From NCBI RefSeq assembly GCF_014641495.1, contig NZ_BMHV01000017.1, positions 22,041-86,040 on the forward strand: a stretch of DNA of 64,000 bases, given 5' to 3'. Each line of letters begins with the position of its first letter. Positions within the stretch are counted from its first letter, which is position 1. The translations under genes were made by a program, and so were the position numbers. Below, in pieces: positions 1-8,078 of this stretch. The notes below the pieces were generated by a model. It was not told the DNA's origin, ran no database searches, and saw nothing but the letters and a program-made list of their open reading frames with translations. Source of the stretch: Terasakiella brassicae (lineage in GTDB: Bacteria; Pseudomonadota; Alphaproteobacteria; Rhodospirillales; Terasakiellaceae).

Positions 1-2
1 GG

Positions 3-1106
3 GCTTTGGTCAAATATATTTCGCGTGAAGATGAAGACGAACAAGTAGAAATCTATGATCAATTCGGTTTGCCTACTGATAAGGAAGCAATCGAAAATTG
101 GGAATTGCGAACGGATCAGGAAAACCAGCGAGAAGACGGGACTTGGCGCAATAACCAAGCTTGGCATTTGGTGTGTTCTGTCCAGAAAGAACATGACGCG
201 AGAATAAGTGAAACAAAGTTCAAACTGGAATGTGCAGTTCGTGGCTTTGTTGCGGAAAATTTTGGTCAACATTATTTTCAGGTCGTTTGGGCCATTCACG
301 CTGGCACGAAAGATCACCCGCATGCACACCTTGTGATCAAAGCGCAACCGGATCGGGGAAACCGTCTGCATTTTGATCGGACTGGTGACATGTTTGATAT
401 TCTGCGTGATAATTTTGCAACGCACTTACAAAATGTCGGCCTTGATTATGTCGCCACTCGGCGTGAAGACCGTCATCATATCAGAAGGAAAATTTTGTCG
501 GATGAAGCGCCTTTACGCCCCCCTTTTCCGACAGGAGGACACCGTGTGGAAGGACCAGCTCTTTTGCATATGGCTCAAAACGCGAAACCGCAAAAGCAAA
601 AGTGGCGTCTTTTTAATAAAGAGGAAAAACTTGAAGTTCCCGCTTTGTTTGAACGGATGTATTTGGAACCAAAAACAGCATACAAGAATTGGCTTTGGTT
701 GATTCAGCATCCAAATTGTGAAGGGCGGAGACGAAAAGCACACCGTTTTGGTATTTGGGTGCTAACCACTCGGCCTAGAATGATAGGTCAGCTGGTCGAA
801 GGCGTTCCCAAACCTAAGGGTGGTCAGGAAGTCGTGAATGCTTTAACGGGTAGGGCTCTTGGTTCATGGCCTCATAACTGGCAGCCGATGTTAAGGCGGG
901 TTGTAAAAAAGAAAACAGATAAAGAGAAAATGCTGGCATCGTTATCAAGAATGTTCAGAAACGGGATTTTTGATCGTGCAGAACGTTTTGACATTATGCA
1001 AAATGAATGGAGAGATTTGGTATTTGAGTTGCGCCAAGCACGTCAGAAAAAAAGAAAAAAACAGGGCCCTGTGAAATCTTCTCAAAGAGGTGGTTGGAGC
1101 TTGTAA
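3..1106 (+). CDS. Relaxase / mobilisation nuclease (5' end outside window)
   Basis: Probable conjugative relaxase that nicks and binds plasmid DNA at an origin of transfer. The reading frame is open to the left edge of the window, so the N-terminus, including the expected catalytic Tyr, may be missing; about 366 residues are visible. The clearest signature is the His-rich segment around residues 98-110 (AIHAGTKDHPHAHLVIKA), which matches the metal-binding HxH motif III of MobA/VirD2-type relaxases. The C-terminal half is basic and Trp-rich and not recognisable. A MobC-like gene follows convergently 4 bp downstream, which supports a mobilisation module. The family assignment rests mainly on the His motif and the neighbour. 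Confidence 0.72.
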   Translation, partial: ALVKYISREDEDEQVEIYDQFGLPTDKEAIENWELRTDQENQREDGTWRNNQAWHLVCSVQKEHDARISETKFKLECAVRGFVAENFGQHYFQVVWAIHAGTKDHPHAHLVIKAQPDRGNRLHFDRTGDMFDILRDNFATHLQNVGLDYVATRREDRHHIRRKILSDEAPLRPPFPTGGHRVEGPALLHMAQNAKPQKQKWRLFNKEEKLEVPALFERMYLEPKTAYKNWLWLIQHPNCEGRRRKAHRFGIWVLTTRPRMIGQLVEGVPKPKGGQEVVNALTGRALGSWPHNWQPMLRRVVKKKTDKEKMLASLSRMFRNGIFDRAERFDIMQNEWRDLVFELRQARQKKRKKQGPVKSSQRGGWSL

Positions 1107-1110
1107 ACTG

Positions 1111-1428
1111 TTATTTTAACCAGCTGCGAATTTTCTGCTCAATCCTTTCGATCAGGTTGTGGGTTTGATATTTATTCGGTGTAGGATTTAGGTACAGGAG
1201 GCTGTGTAGCATTTTGATTTCCATAATCACTTCGTCTGCCTGTTCCTTAACCAAGTAAGATATTTGGGTTGTCGAGTTATTGGCGCTCCAAAGAGCAGAT
1301 TTACGGATATAGCCAGATAAGGACGTCATATCTGCCGCTAGTGCTGCTTTTTGTAAAATGTATTTTTCCTCAGAACTGAGGCGAACGCTGGTAAGGATCG
1401 TTCTTTGTGTCATGCTTTTTCCTTTCAA
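1111..1428 (-). CDS. MobC-like relaxosome accessory protein
   Basis: Small 105-residue protein with an N-terminal ribbon-helix-helix pattern (RTILTSVRLSSEEKYILQKAALAADM) and a helical C-terminus, as in MobC/relaxosome accessory proteins that bind oriT and help the relaxase. The likely start may be Met6 (MTQRTIL). It lies tail-to-tail with the relaxase. A generic RHH antitoxin-type repressor is the main alternative, but length, the internal SGYIRK segment and the neighbour favour MobC. Confidence 0.65.
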   Translation of the reverse strand: MKGKSMTQRTILTSVRLSSEEKYILQKAALAADMTSLSGYIRKSALWSANNSTTQISYLVKEQADEVIMEIKMLHSLLYLNPTPNKYQTHNLIERIEQKIRSWLK

Positions 1429-1571
1429 AGCACGTCTGAAAAGTGAGTTTCAAATCCAACTCATGCAAAGAATTGGCTTAAGTGCTCATGGGGTGATATT
1501 GAATGCACTATGATTAGGAAAGAGGGGATGCTTGAACAGACATTAGCTGCTTCAAGCTGATTTTCGGGTGT

Positions 1572-1889
1572 TTACCTGTCGTCGAAGGTATTCTCAAGTC
1601 GACCACCGCTTAATAACCATTCGAATAAATCGCGTCTGAAATATCGAACGATTCTTAGCTCCTGACCATGAACGCGTGGGCGTAGAAAATGCGGACCGCC
1701 ACCACGACTTCTGTAGCGAGCTAAACTATCAACGGAAACCCCAGTTAGTCGGGAAGCTTCTTCAGCTGATACTGCGGAGTCAAGCCAGGTTGGGTCTCGT
1801 TCTAACAACAATTTTAGAAAAGGGTATTTCTCAATTAATTCATCATTCAGCATAATGCTATCCATTCTAGTTTTTGATATGGAAAGCAT
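1572..1889 (-). CDS. AlpA/excisionase-like HTH protein
   Basis: A 105-residue protein with a winged-helix HTH of the AlpA/excisionase (HTH_17) type at residues 40-92 (VSAEEASRLTGVSVDSLARYRSRGGG, then VRYFRRDLFEWLLSG). Such proteins regulate or assist recombination on integrated elements, or control plasmid genes. Three Met codons (residues 1, 9, 13) make the start uncertain. It lies between the mobilisation genes and an unknown gene, fitting a mobile-element remnant. No integrase is visible nearby. Confidence 0.6.
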   Translation of the reverse strand: MLSISKTRMDSIMLNDELIEKYPFLKLLLERDPTWLDSAVSAEEASRLTGVSVDSLARYRSRGGGPHFLRPRVHGQELRIVRYFRRDLFEWLLSGGRLENTFDDR

Positions 1890-1939
1890 AAAAAATATAA
1901 AGGTGAGGCCTCAATTTTTCTTAGCTCTGGAGCTGGAAA

Positions 1940-2845
1940 TTAAAAGTTTTTTACTTTATATATTTTTGATTTTATTCTATTTTTTCTTAATATATTAGCA
2001 TAAATTTCTTCGCAATGCTTACTGTAGCCCCCTTCGGTTTTTTGGTAGTTTAAGAAAACTTTTATTTTGCGAGCAAGTTGACCTTTGGGATGCTCAGCCG
2101 TTAATGGAATGATCCCTCTTTTGCAAAGAATGTTTAGCGCAGCTTCCACATGTGGTCGGATGGGGTTAGTCCTATCCCCTTTCAGACGTTCTTCACTTTT
2201 TAAGGCGGCATACGTTTGGGATAATGGTTCAAGATCCATAAAGGTAATGAAACGCATTTTTACAGAGTCATGTATGATGAGATACTTTGCGAGGTTGTGA
2301 TAGTCAGGAGCTTGCTCCTGAAAGGAAGTTTCAGACCATTTTTTCATTCCGCTTGCAACAATTTGGCAAGCGTTTTCCAATTTGATTTTTTTTTGTATTT
2401 CACTTGCATTGTTGGTATTGCGGTAATGTGCGGCATTGGCCTCTACTATTAGCTGTTCAAAACGATTTAGGCATTTACTTGCGTTCGATGGTTTGGAAGC
2501 AACAGAAAGATATATGTGATAGAGTAAACATGAACGTGTTAAGGGGAATAGGTCCGATTTTTGCGTCTTTAAATGTCCATCAATATGAATATGCTTTTTA
2601 GTTAAAGGTTGTTTTTTTCGTTTATTTTTGAAAAAGAAAAATTTACTTAATAAGGTCAATATTATATTTTTTCTGTTAGTCGTTTGTTTTTTTATTGGCT
2701 CGAGAAGTAGGCTAAAAGGTCCATCATACTTAATGATATCATCTATAAGTGATGCAAAGAAAATGATTTCATGATCTGTATGGGCGACGCTATCGACATC
2801 TTTAAAGATGTTAGAATGGTTCTCCAAAAAGGATATGAAAAGAGA
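1940..2845 (-). pseudogene. Unknown gene, 5' end replaced by an IS3-type insertion
   Basis: A frame of about 300 residues with no family I recognise: basic, Lys/Asn-rich, AT-rich, with a low-complexity FFFFKNKRKK stretch. The frame stays open to 2914, but the bases upstream of 2846 belong to the left end of an IS3-type element read on the opposite strand, so the native start has been lost and the apparent N-terminus ([22 protein letters not shown]) is IS-derived. Base composition and position suggest it is part of the same mobile remnant as the relaxase. Function unknown; expression is doubtful. Confidence 0.5.
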
Positions 2846-3042
2846 TGGTCCCCAAAAACAGGACAGGGTGTTAAGGTGGGATAACCGTTTTTGAAAAGGA
2901 CTATCCGATGGCAAAACGCCGTAACCATTCAGCCGACTTCAAAGCCAAAGTAGCTTTGGAAGCTTTACGAGAAGAGCTCACGCTTCCCGAATTGGCAAAA
3001 AAATATGATGTGCACCCCAACCAGATCAGCACATGGAAGAAA
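2846..3042 (+). mobile_element. IS3-family remnant: left end and 5' part of orfA
   Basis: From TGGTCCCCAAAAACAGGACA, an IS3-type left end, the sequence runs into a start codon at 2908 and encodes [20 protein letters not shown] and on to QISTWKK. This is the HTH N-terminus of an IS3-family OrfA transposase subunit. The frame is cut at 3042 after about 45 residues by the IS-end palindrome that follows; orfB and the right end are absent. The insertion interrupts the unknown gene on its left. Confidence 0.85.
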
Positions 3043-3107
3043 TGGACCCGTCCCCTAAAACTGGAGAGCACCTTCTCCATTTAGGGGACGGGTCCAGGTT
3101 TCTTCCA
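3034..3107. repeat. Long palindrome made of two opposed IS3-type ends
   Basis: The left terminal repeat TGGACCCGTCCCCTAAA (3043-3059) and its exact inverse at 3080-3096 are separated by about 20 bp that also pair (TGGAGA with TCTCCA). TGGAAGAAA outside the left end (3034-3042) is mirrored at 3099-3107. It looks like an IS whose interior has been deleted, leaving both ends. It truncates orfA on the left and the DUF779 gene on the right, and could fold as a strong hairpin if transcribed. Confidence 0.75.
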
Positions 3108-3279
3108 CTTGTCTAATTTGGATATCGCTTTCACCAAGAGTAAATTCGTTGGCGATAAAGCACAGGGGGGCACTGCCGTCACAACAACCGCCGGAAATCA
3201 GGAAAATAAGTTCGCCATGTTCTGCCTTGAGTTTGTGTAAAATATCAAGGGCTTGTGGTGTTATGTTTAGTTGCATCAT
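3055..3279 (-). pseudogene. DUF779-family protein, C-terminally truncated
   Basis: The first 57 or so residues match the DUF779 family that accompanies ExaC/AcoD-type aldehyde dehydrogenases (MQLNITPQALDILHKLKAEHGELIFLISGGCCDGSAPLC), including the conserved GGCCDGS motif. After QVEET the frame enters the IS-end palindrome and finishes with a foreign tail ([13 protein letters not shown]). Family members are normally about 110-125 residues, so some 40-50 residues are missing. It follows the aldehyde dehydrogenase gene on the same strand but is separated from it by a strong terminator. Probably non-functional. Confidence 0.8.
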
Positions 3280-3299
3280 GGCAAAATCCTTATCCGAAA

Positions 3300-3346
3300 A
3301 AATAAAAAAAGCCGCAAAGAGGGTGGGGGGAGTCCCTCTTCACGGC
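3300..3346 (-). terminator. Rho-independent terminator after the aldehyde dehydrogenase gene
   Basis: Read on the minus strand, a stem with arms GCCGTGAAGAGGG and CCCTCTTTGCGGC (loop CTCCCCCCA region) is followed by a run of seven T and further T-rich sequence. It lies between the aldehyde dehydrogenase stop and the DUF779 remnant. Confidence 0.85.
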
Positions 3347-3366
3347 CCTTAATAGGAAGGCTTGGC

Positions 3367-4887
3367 TTAGAAGAAACCTAAGGCGTTGTCGCTATAGCTG
3401 ACCAACAGGTTCTTGGTTTGCTGATAGTGATTGAGCATCATTTTATGGGTTTCACGACCGATACCGGATTGTTTGTAACCGCCAAAGGCAGCATGTGCCG
3501 GATAGAGGTGATAACAATTGGTCCAGACGCGACCGGCTTTGATGCCGCGCCCCATGCGGAAGGCACGATTGCCATCACGTGACCAAACACCGGCACCTAG
3601 GCCGAAGGCGGTATCATTGGCGATTTCCAAGGCTTCAGCTTCGTCTTTAAATGTGGTAACACTAACGACCGGGCCAAAAATTTCTTCCTGGAAGATACGC
3701 ATTTTATTGTGCCCTTTCAGGATGGTCGGCTCTACATAGAAACCGTCAGCGTATTCGCCGCCCAATTGGGCTTGATTCCCACCGCACAGGACTTCGGCCC
3801 CTTCGTTTTTGCCGATTTCAATATAGGACAGAATCTTATCAAGCTGTTCCTTGGAAGCTTGTGCACCGATCATGGTGGAGGTGTCCAACGGATTGCCCTG
3901 TTTGATGCTTTTTACACGTTCGATCGCCCGTTCGATGAATTTTTCGTAGATGCTTTCCTGAATGAGAACGCGGCTCGGGCATGTGCAAACTTCGCCTTGG
4001 TTCAGGGCGAACATGGCGAAACCTTCCAAGGCTTTGTCGAAAAAGGCATCATCTGCGGACATAACATCTTCAAAGAAAATGTTTGGCGATTTGCCACCCA
4101 ATTCCAAGGTAACCGGAATGATGTTTTCAGATGCATATTGCATGATCAGGCGGCCTGTACCTGTTTCACCTGTAAAGGCAACTTTGGCAATGCGTTTGCT
4201 GGTTGCCAACGGTTTTCCGGCTTCCACACCAAACCCGTTGACGACGTTGAGCACGCCCTTGGGCAGGATATCTTTGATCAGGTCCATCAAAACCATAATC
4301 GCCATTGGTGTTTGTTCCGCCGGTTTCAGGACAACGCAGTTACCGGCAGCCAAAGCCGGTGCGACTTTCCATGCTGCCATCAGCAGCGGGAAGTTCCACG
4401 GAATGATTTGACCGACAACGCCCAGCGGCTCATGGAAATGATAGGCATAGGTCTCAGCGTCAATTTCTGCGATAGAGCCTTCTTGGGCGCGGATACAGCC
4501 AGCGAAATAGCGGAAGTGATCAACCGCCAGCGGCAGGTCGGCGGCGGTGGTTTCACGGATCGGCTTTCCGTTGTCGATTGTTTCAGCCATTGCGAGCAAG
4601 GACAGGCGTTCTTCCATGCGATCCGCGATTTTATTTAAAATCTGTGCGCGTTCTGCCGGAGATGTTTTGGCCCAACCGTCTTTGGCGGCATGTGCGGCGT
4701 CCAGTGCGCGTTCCACATCAGCCGCTTTGGATCGTGCAACTTCACAGATGACACCGCCGGTCACCGGGGAAATGTTTTCAAAATATGCGCCGTCAGCCGG
4801 TGCAACCCACTCGCCGCCGATGAAGTTGTCGTATTTGGTGCGAATGGCAACATCACCAGCCAATTCTTTTAAATCTTTTAATAGCAT
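3367..4887 (-). CDS. exaC: NAD-dependent aldehyde dehydrogenase (ExaC/AcoD type)
   Basis: A 506-residue cytosolic aldehyde dehydrogenase, the usual length of ExaC/AcoD proteins, which oxidise acetaldehyde and related aldehydes to acids with NAD+. Visible are the Asn motif [13 protein letters not shown], the cofactor loop [12 protein letters not shown], the general-base motif LELGGKSPN and the nucleophile region [10 protein letters not shown]. The C-terminus ([25 protein letters not shown]) is typical of the ExaC/AcoD branch. In PQQ alcohol systems this enzyme takes the aldehyde made by the periplasmic dehydrogenase. A palindromic CGACTTAAGTCG lies about 125 bp upstream, a member of the motif shared by the whole cluster. 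Confidence 0.95.
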   Translation of the reverse strand: MLLKDLKELAGDVAIRTKYDNFIGGEWVAPADGAYFENISPVTGGVICEVARSKAADVERALDAAHAAKDGWAKTSPAERAQILNKIADRMEERLSLLAMAETIDNGKPIRETTAADLPLAVDHFRYFAGCIRAQEGSIAEIDAETYAYHFHEPLGVVGQIIPWNFPLLMAAWKVAPALAAGNCVVLKPAEQTPMAIMVLMDLIKDILPKGVLNVVNGFGVEAGKPLATSKRIAKVAFTGETGTGRLIMQYASENIIPVTLELGGKSPNIFFEDVMSADDAFFDKALEGFAMFALNQGEVCTCPSRVLIQESIYEKFIERAIERVKSIKQGNPLDTSTMIGAQASKEQLDKILSYIEIGKNEGAEVLCGGNQAQLGGEYADGFYVEPTILKGHNKMRIFQEEIFGPVVSVTTFKDEAEALEIANDTAFGLGAGVWSRDGNRAFRMGRGIKAGRVWTNCYHLYPAHAAFGGYKQSGIGRETHKMMLNHYQQTKNLLVSYSDNALGFF

Positions 4888-5009
4888 TTTATCTTCCTAG
4901 ACTGTTTGAAGCAAACGCCTGATACGGGCGCCTGTACCTGTTAACTGGAAACGCCGTGACTTTTGCAGACACAACAATTCTGTAATGCCTGATTTGAGGA
5001 CTTGTGGAA

Positions 5010-5030
5010 ACTCGACTTAAGTCGTATTTT
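5010..5030. promoter_or_regulatory. Putative alcohol-oxidation operator (aldehyde dehydrogenase)
   Basis: CTCGACTTAAGTCGTAT at 5011-5027 contains the perfect 12-bp palindrome CGACTTAAGTCG and aligns with the 17-bp motif found upstream of the other PQQ-system units. It lies 125 bp upstream of the aldehyde dehydrogenase start. Binding by the response regulator encoded at 14870 is inference. Confidence 0.55.
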
Positions 5031-5066
5031 TCGGTAATTTAGAGTTAATTTATTGTTTTTTATAAT

Positions 5067-5609
5067 TTATTTTTTGATGGAAAAGGGCGTGATTTCGGCC
5101 AGTGGATGACCCGCGTCCTGCCAGCCGTCTTTGCCATCTGCCAGCCAATGAACCGATTTGTAACCTAAACTCGCAGCCCGTTTTGCACCATTCCATGACA
5201 TCCAACAGGATTTCAGGCAAAAGAAGATCAGTTTTGTCTGTTTATTCTGTGAACTGAGTTGTGCCAGCGCCTTTTCAAAATATGTGTTTTGATCGGGGGT
5301 TAAAGCGCCGCGTCCTACATCGGGAAGCCAGTAACTGCCGGGAATGGAGGTGTGAGGTTTAACGCTCATCCAACCGCCCTTTCGGGATTTCGTCAAAAAT
5401 TTTCCTGAGCCAATCACGTCGATGAAAATCGCCCCTTTTTCTTTCAGGTGAACCGCCTGTTTGATATTGATCGTTTGTGCACCGGGAACATGATCGGGAA
5501 CGGGGGCTTTGTAACGGTTCATACGATACCCATCGGGCACAGGCACAGGCACAGGCACATGGCTACAGGCTGCCAATATTATGATAAAGAACAGGACAAA
5601 GGTTTTCAT
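5067..5609 (-). CDS. PQQ-catabolism-associated CXXCW-motif protein (rhodanese-like)
   Basis: A 180-residue exported protein. It has a lipoprotein-like signal (VLFFIIILAACSHV; Cys15 could be lipidated), a Pro-Val repeat, then a rhodanese-like fold with the family signature FFCLKSCWMSWNGAKRA near residues 127-143, the CXXCW motif that names this PQQ-dependent catabolism family. The biochemical role is unknown; the family occurs next to the PQQ-linked ABC transporter. It is the last gene of the five-gene operon and overlaps the permease by 4 bp. Confidence 0.88.
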   Translation of the reverse strand: MKTFVLFFIIILAACSHVPVPVPVPDGYRMNRYKAPVPDHVPGAQTINIKQAVHLKEKGAIFIDVIGSGKFLTKSRKGGWMSVKPHTSIPGSYWLPDVGRGALTPDQNTYFEKALAQLSSQNKQTKLIFFCLKSCWMSWNGAKRAASLGYKSVHWLADGKDGWQDAGHPLAEITPFSIKK

Positions 5610-6394
5610 TTCGGGCCTCGTTTATGAATATGGGCCGGGTCGTACCCCCACAGGGCAATGCTTAAAAAAGCAAGGCAAGAGAGCAGACAGATCCATAAGG
5701 CTTGCGCATTGAACTGGGCATAAAAGGAAAAACGGATAAGTTCCACCGCATAGGTAAAGGGGTTGAAACGACAAAGTTGTGCGAGAAATATGCTTGATTC
5801 CGAAATTTTCCATATGGGATACAAGGCTGAAGATAGAAAAAACATAGGGAAAATGACGAAATTCATAATTCCAGCGAAATTTTCCAATTGCTTAACCCGA
5901 GAAGACAGGACCATTCCCAAGGCACCCAGCATGAGGCTGCTGACAATCAGAACCGGCAGAACCAGCAAATAACCGGACGGCGGCAATTCAATGCCAAACC
6001 CGAAGGCAATGATCAGAAAAACGTACACCTGAATAATGGAGACAAAAGCCCCGGCCAATAGTTTGCCGAACAGGAGAAACCAACGCGGCATGGGGCTGGT
6101 TAACAGGACATGCATGCTGCCCATTTCGCGGTCATAGACCATAGACAGGGAACTTTGCATGCCGTTGAACAATTGGATCATGCCGACCAAGCCGGGCAAG
6201 ATATAGACCTCATACGTGATATAGGTTTCATATGGGGCAATGATTGACACCCCCAAGGCCGCGCGAAAACCCGCTGCAAAAACGAACAACCACATCAAGG
6301 GGCGAACCAGTGCGGAAAAGAACCGTTCGCGTTGTTGTAGAAAACGCAATAGTTCGCGGATAATCACGCCTTTTAGACAAATCAGGTAAGGCAT
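5606..6394 (-). CDS. ABC transporter permease, PQQ-dependent alcohol system
   Basis: A 262-residue ABC-2-type permease with about six hydrophobic segments (for example LMWLFVFAAGFRAAL, FVSIIQVYVFLIIAFGFGI, YLLVLPVLIVSSLMLGALGMVLSS, IMNFVIFPMFFLSSALYPIW) and the ABC-2 hallmark region FNPFTYAVELIRFSFY. It resembles PedC-type permeases of alcohol-utilisation clusters. It would form a complex with the upstream ATPase; the transported substrate is not known. It overlaps the ATPase gene by 13 bp. Confidence 0.88.
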   Translation of the reverse strand: MPYLICLKGVIIRELLRFLQQRERFFSALVRPLMWLFVFAAGFRAALGVSIIAPYETYITYEVYILPGLVGMIQLFNGMQSSLSMVYDREMGSMHVLLTSPMPRWFLLFGKLLAGAFVSIIQVYVFLIIAFGFGIELPPSGYLLVLPVLIVSSLMLGALGMVLSSRVKQLENFAGIMNFVIFPMFFLSSALYPIWKISESSIFLAQLCRFNPFTYAVELIRFSFYAQFNAQALWICLLSCLAFLSIALWGYDPAHIHKRGPK

Positions 6395-7116
6395 GTTTGC
6401 CCCCTTTGGGTCAAATCATTGAAGGTCTGTTCCAATGTGGGGGCGGCGAGTTCGTGTGCGGTTCCCTGTCCGGCGATTTGTCCGTTGTGTAAAATGATGG
6501 TTTGATCATTTTCGCGGACCTCATCAATTAAATGTGTTGCCCAAAGGACGCTGGTACCGCGTTCCTGACACAGGTGATGGACATGATCGACAAGGGTGCG
6601 CCGGGTTGCGATATCCAGCCCGACACTGGCTTCGTCCAATAATAACAGGGCGGGATGATGAAGCAACGCACGGGCAATCTCGGCCCGCCTGCGATGACCA
6701 CCGTTTAACTGACGAACCTTTTCATGGCGCCTGTCGTACAGGTCTAAACGTTCCAATTCTTCTTGAATGCGTTGTTCGCCCAGTTTGTTTCCGATCCCGT
6801 GCAGGCTGGCAAAATATCGTAAGTTCTGAAGAATACTCAGGTCCAGATCCAAGGTTGTCTGTTGAAAAACAAACCCCATCAAAGCCAAGGCAGCGCGCGG
6901 TGTTTGGGCGATATCATATCCATGAATGAATAAATTTCCATATGTTGGACGGTTTAAGGCGCTGGCTATGGCAAAAAAAGTGCTTTTACCGGCACCATTT
7001 GGCCCTAGAAGCGCACAAAAACATCCCTGTTCGATATTAAAGGACATATCTTTCAGGGCTTGCTTGGTATTTTCATAAGTGAAAGACAGGTTTTGTGCGG
7101 ATAACAATGCGGTCAT
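6382..7116 (-). CDS. ABC transporter ATP-binding protein, PQQ-dependent alcohol system
   Basis: A 244-residue ABC ATPase starting at Met MTALLSAQNLSF, chosen because this ATG overlaps the stop of the upstream gene as ATGA; an upstream in-frame ATG at 7137 would lie inside that gene. Walker A is LLGPNGAGKST, the signature region is QLNGGHRRRAEIARALL (an atypical form of LSGGQ), and Walker B is LLLLDEASVGLD, followed by the switch His in WATHLIDEV. It pairs with the permease downstream. Confidence 0.93.
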   Translation of the reverse strand: MTALLSAQNLSFTYENTKQALKDMSFNIEQGCFCALLGPNGAGKSTFFAIASALNRPTYGNLFIHGYDIAQTPRAALALMGFVFQQTTLDLDLSILQNLRYFASLHGIGNKLGEQRIQEELERLDLYDRRHEKVRQLNGGHRRRAEIARALLHHPALLLLDEASVGLDIATRRTLVDHVHHLCQERGTSVLWATHLIDEVRENDQTIILHNGQIAGQGTAHELAAPTLEQTFNDLTQRGQTCLT

Positions 7117-8078
7117 GGTTTTACCGCAATGCCCCAAGGGTAACGTCCGACTTTAATGGATTTCACTGCTTTTAAGTTTTGGGTGTCAATAAGGGTGACA
7201 TCGCCGCTGACCCCATTGGTGGTGAGCAATAATTTCTCATCCGGGCTGAATTCCAGATGCCAGACCCGGCGTCCAACCAGAATATATTTTTCCACCTCGT
7301 AGGTTTTTCGATTAACAACGGCGACATGGTTTGCCGGGCCAAGGGCAATATAAGCGTATTTACCATCGTGACTTAAACGCATGCCAACGGGCTGAACCCG
7401 ATCTTTATGAATACCCTTAATAGCAAAGTTTATTTTTTTAACAATCTGGCGATCTTTCACATCAATGACAGATACGGTGCCACCAATTTCAGAAGAAACC
7501 CACAACAAGCTATCATCCTGTTCAAAAACGGCGTAGCGCGGGCGTTGGTCAACCAGTGTATTGTCAAACAGTTCATGGTTTTGGGTGTCAATCCAATGCA
7601 CCATATTTGTTGTTTCGGACGTTGTGATAGCGATTTTACCGTTGTGGCTGACGGCCATGCCTTCGGGTTCCACGCCGACATCAATCTGGGCCAGTACTTG
7701 CGAAGTCTGAACATCGACAACGGTTGTCAACGCATCGTCTTCGTTGGCAATATACAGTTTACGGTCATCGGGATGCAGCGCAAATTGTTCCGGGTCGGCC
7801 CCTGATGGCAGCTCCCCGATTTTGGTTTCCTGCGCGCTGTCGTAAATTTCCACCGTATCGTCGTTGGAGGTGCAAATATAAAGGCGCTTGTTGTCTTTGC
7901 TTAAAATAATACCGCGTGGGCGTTTGCCGACTTTAAAGGTCCGGGTGACTTTCATTTGATCCAGATCGAGAACGGAAACGGTATTGTCTTTTTCATTGCT
8001 GATGAAAGCTGTCGAAGCCCATAAGTCACTGACAATGAATGTTGAACCAAGAAGGGTCGCAAGGATCAGGCGTTTCAT
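7113..8078 (-). CDS. YVTN beta-propeller protein, PQQ-system associated
   Basis: A 321-residue periplasmic protein. It has a signal peptide (ILATLLGSTFIVSDLWA) followed by a seven-bladed YVTN-type propeller with repeats such as FISNEKDNTVSVLDLDQMKV, YICTSNDDTVEIYD and VSSEIGGTVSVIDV. Proteins of this type sit between the binding protein and ATPase genes in PQQ-linked ABC clusters; no activity is established. It overlaps both neighbours by 4 bp (ATGA), showing tight translational coupling. Confidence 0.88.
   Translation of the reverse strand: MKRLILATLLGSTFIVSDLWASTAFISNEKDNTVSVLDLDQMKVTRTFKVGKRPRGIILSKDNKRLYICTSNDDTVEIYDSAQETKIGELPSGADPEQFALHPDDRKLYIANEDDALTTVVDVQTSQVLAQIDVGVEPEGMAVSHNGKIAITTSETTNMVHWIDTQNHELFDNTLVDQRPRYAVFEQDDSLLWVSSEIGGTVSVIDVKDRQIVKKINFAIKGIHKDRVQPVGMRLSHDGKYAYIALGPANHVAVVNRKTYEVEKYILVGRRVWHLEFSPDEKLLLTTNGVSGDVTLIDTQNLKAVKSIKVGRYPWGIAVKP

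Noticed and set aside
3709..4638. Long open frame of 309 codons opposite the aldehyde dehydrogenase
   Set aside because: Antisense to a clear, full-length enzyme; the product has no recognisable fold and shows composition typical of a shadow frame.
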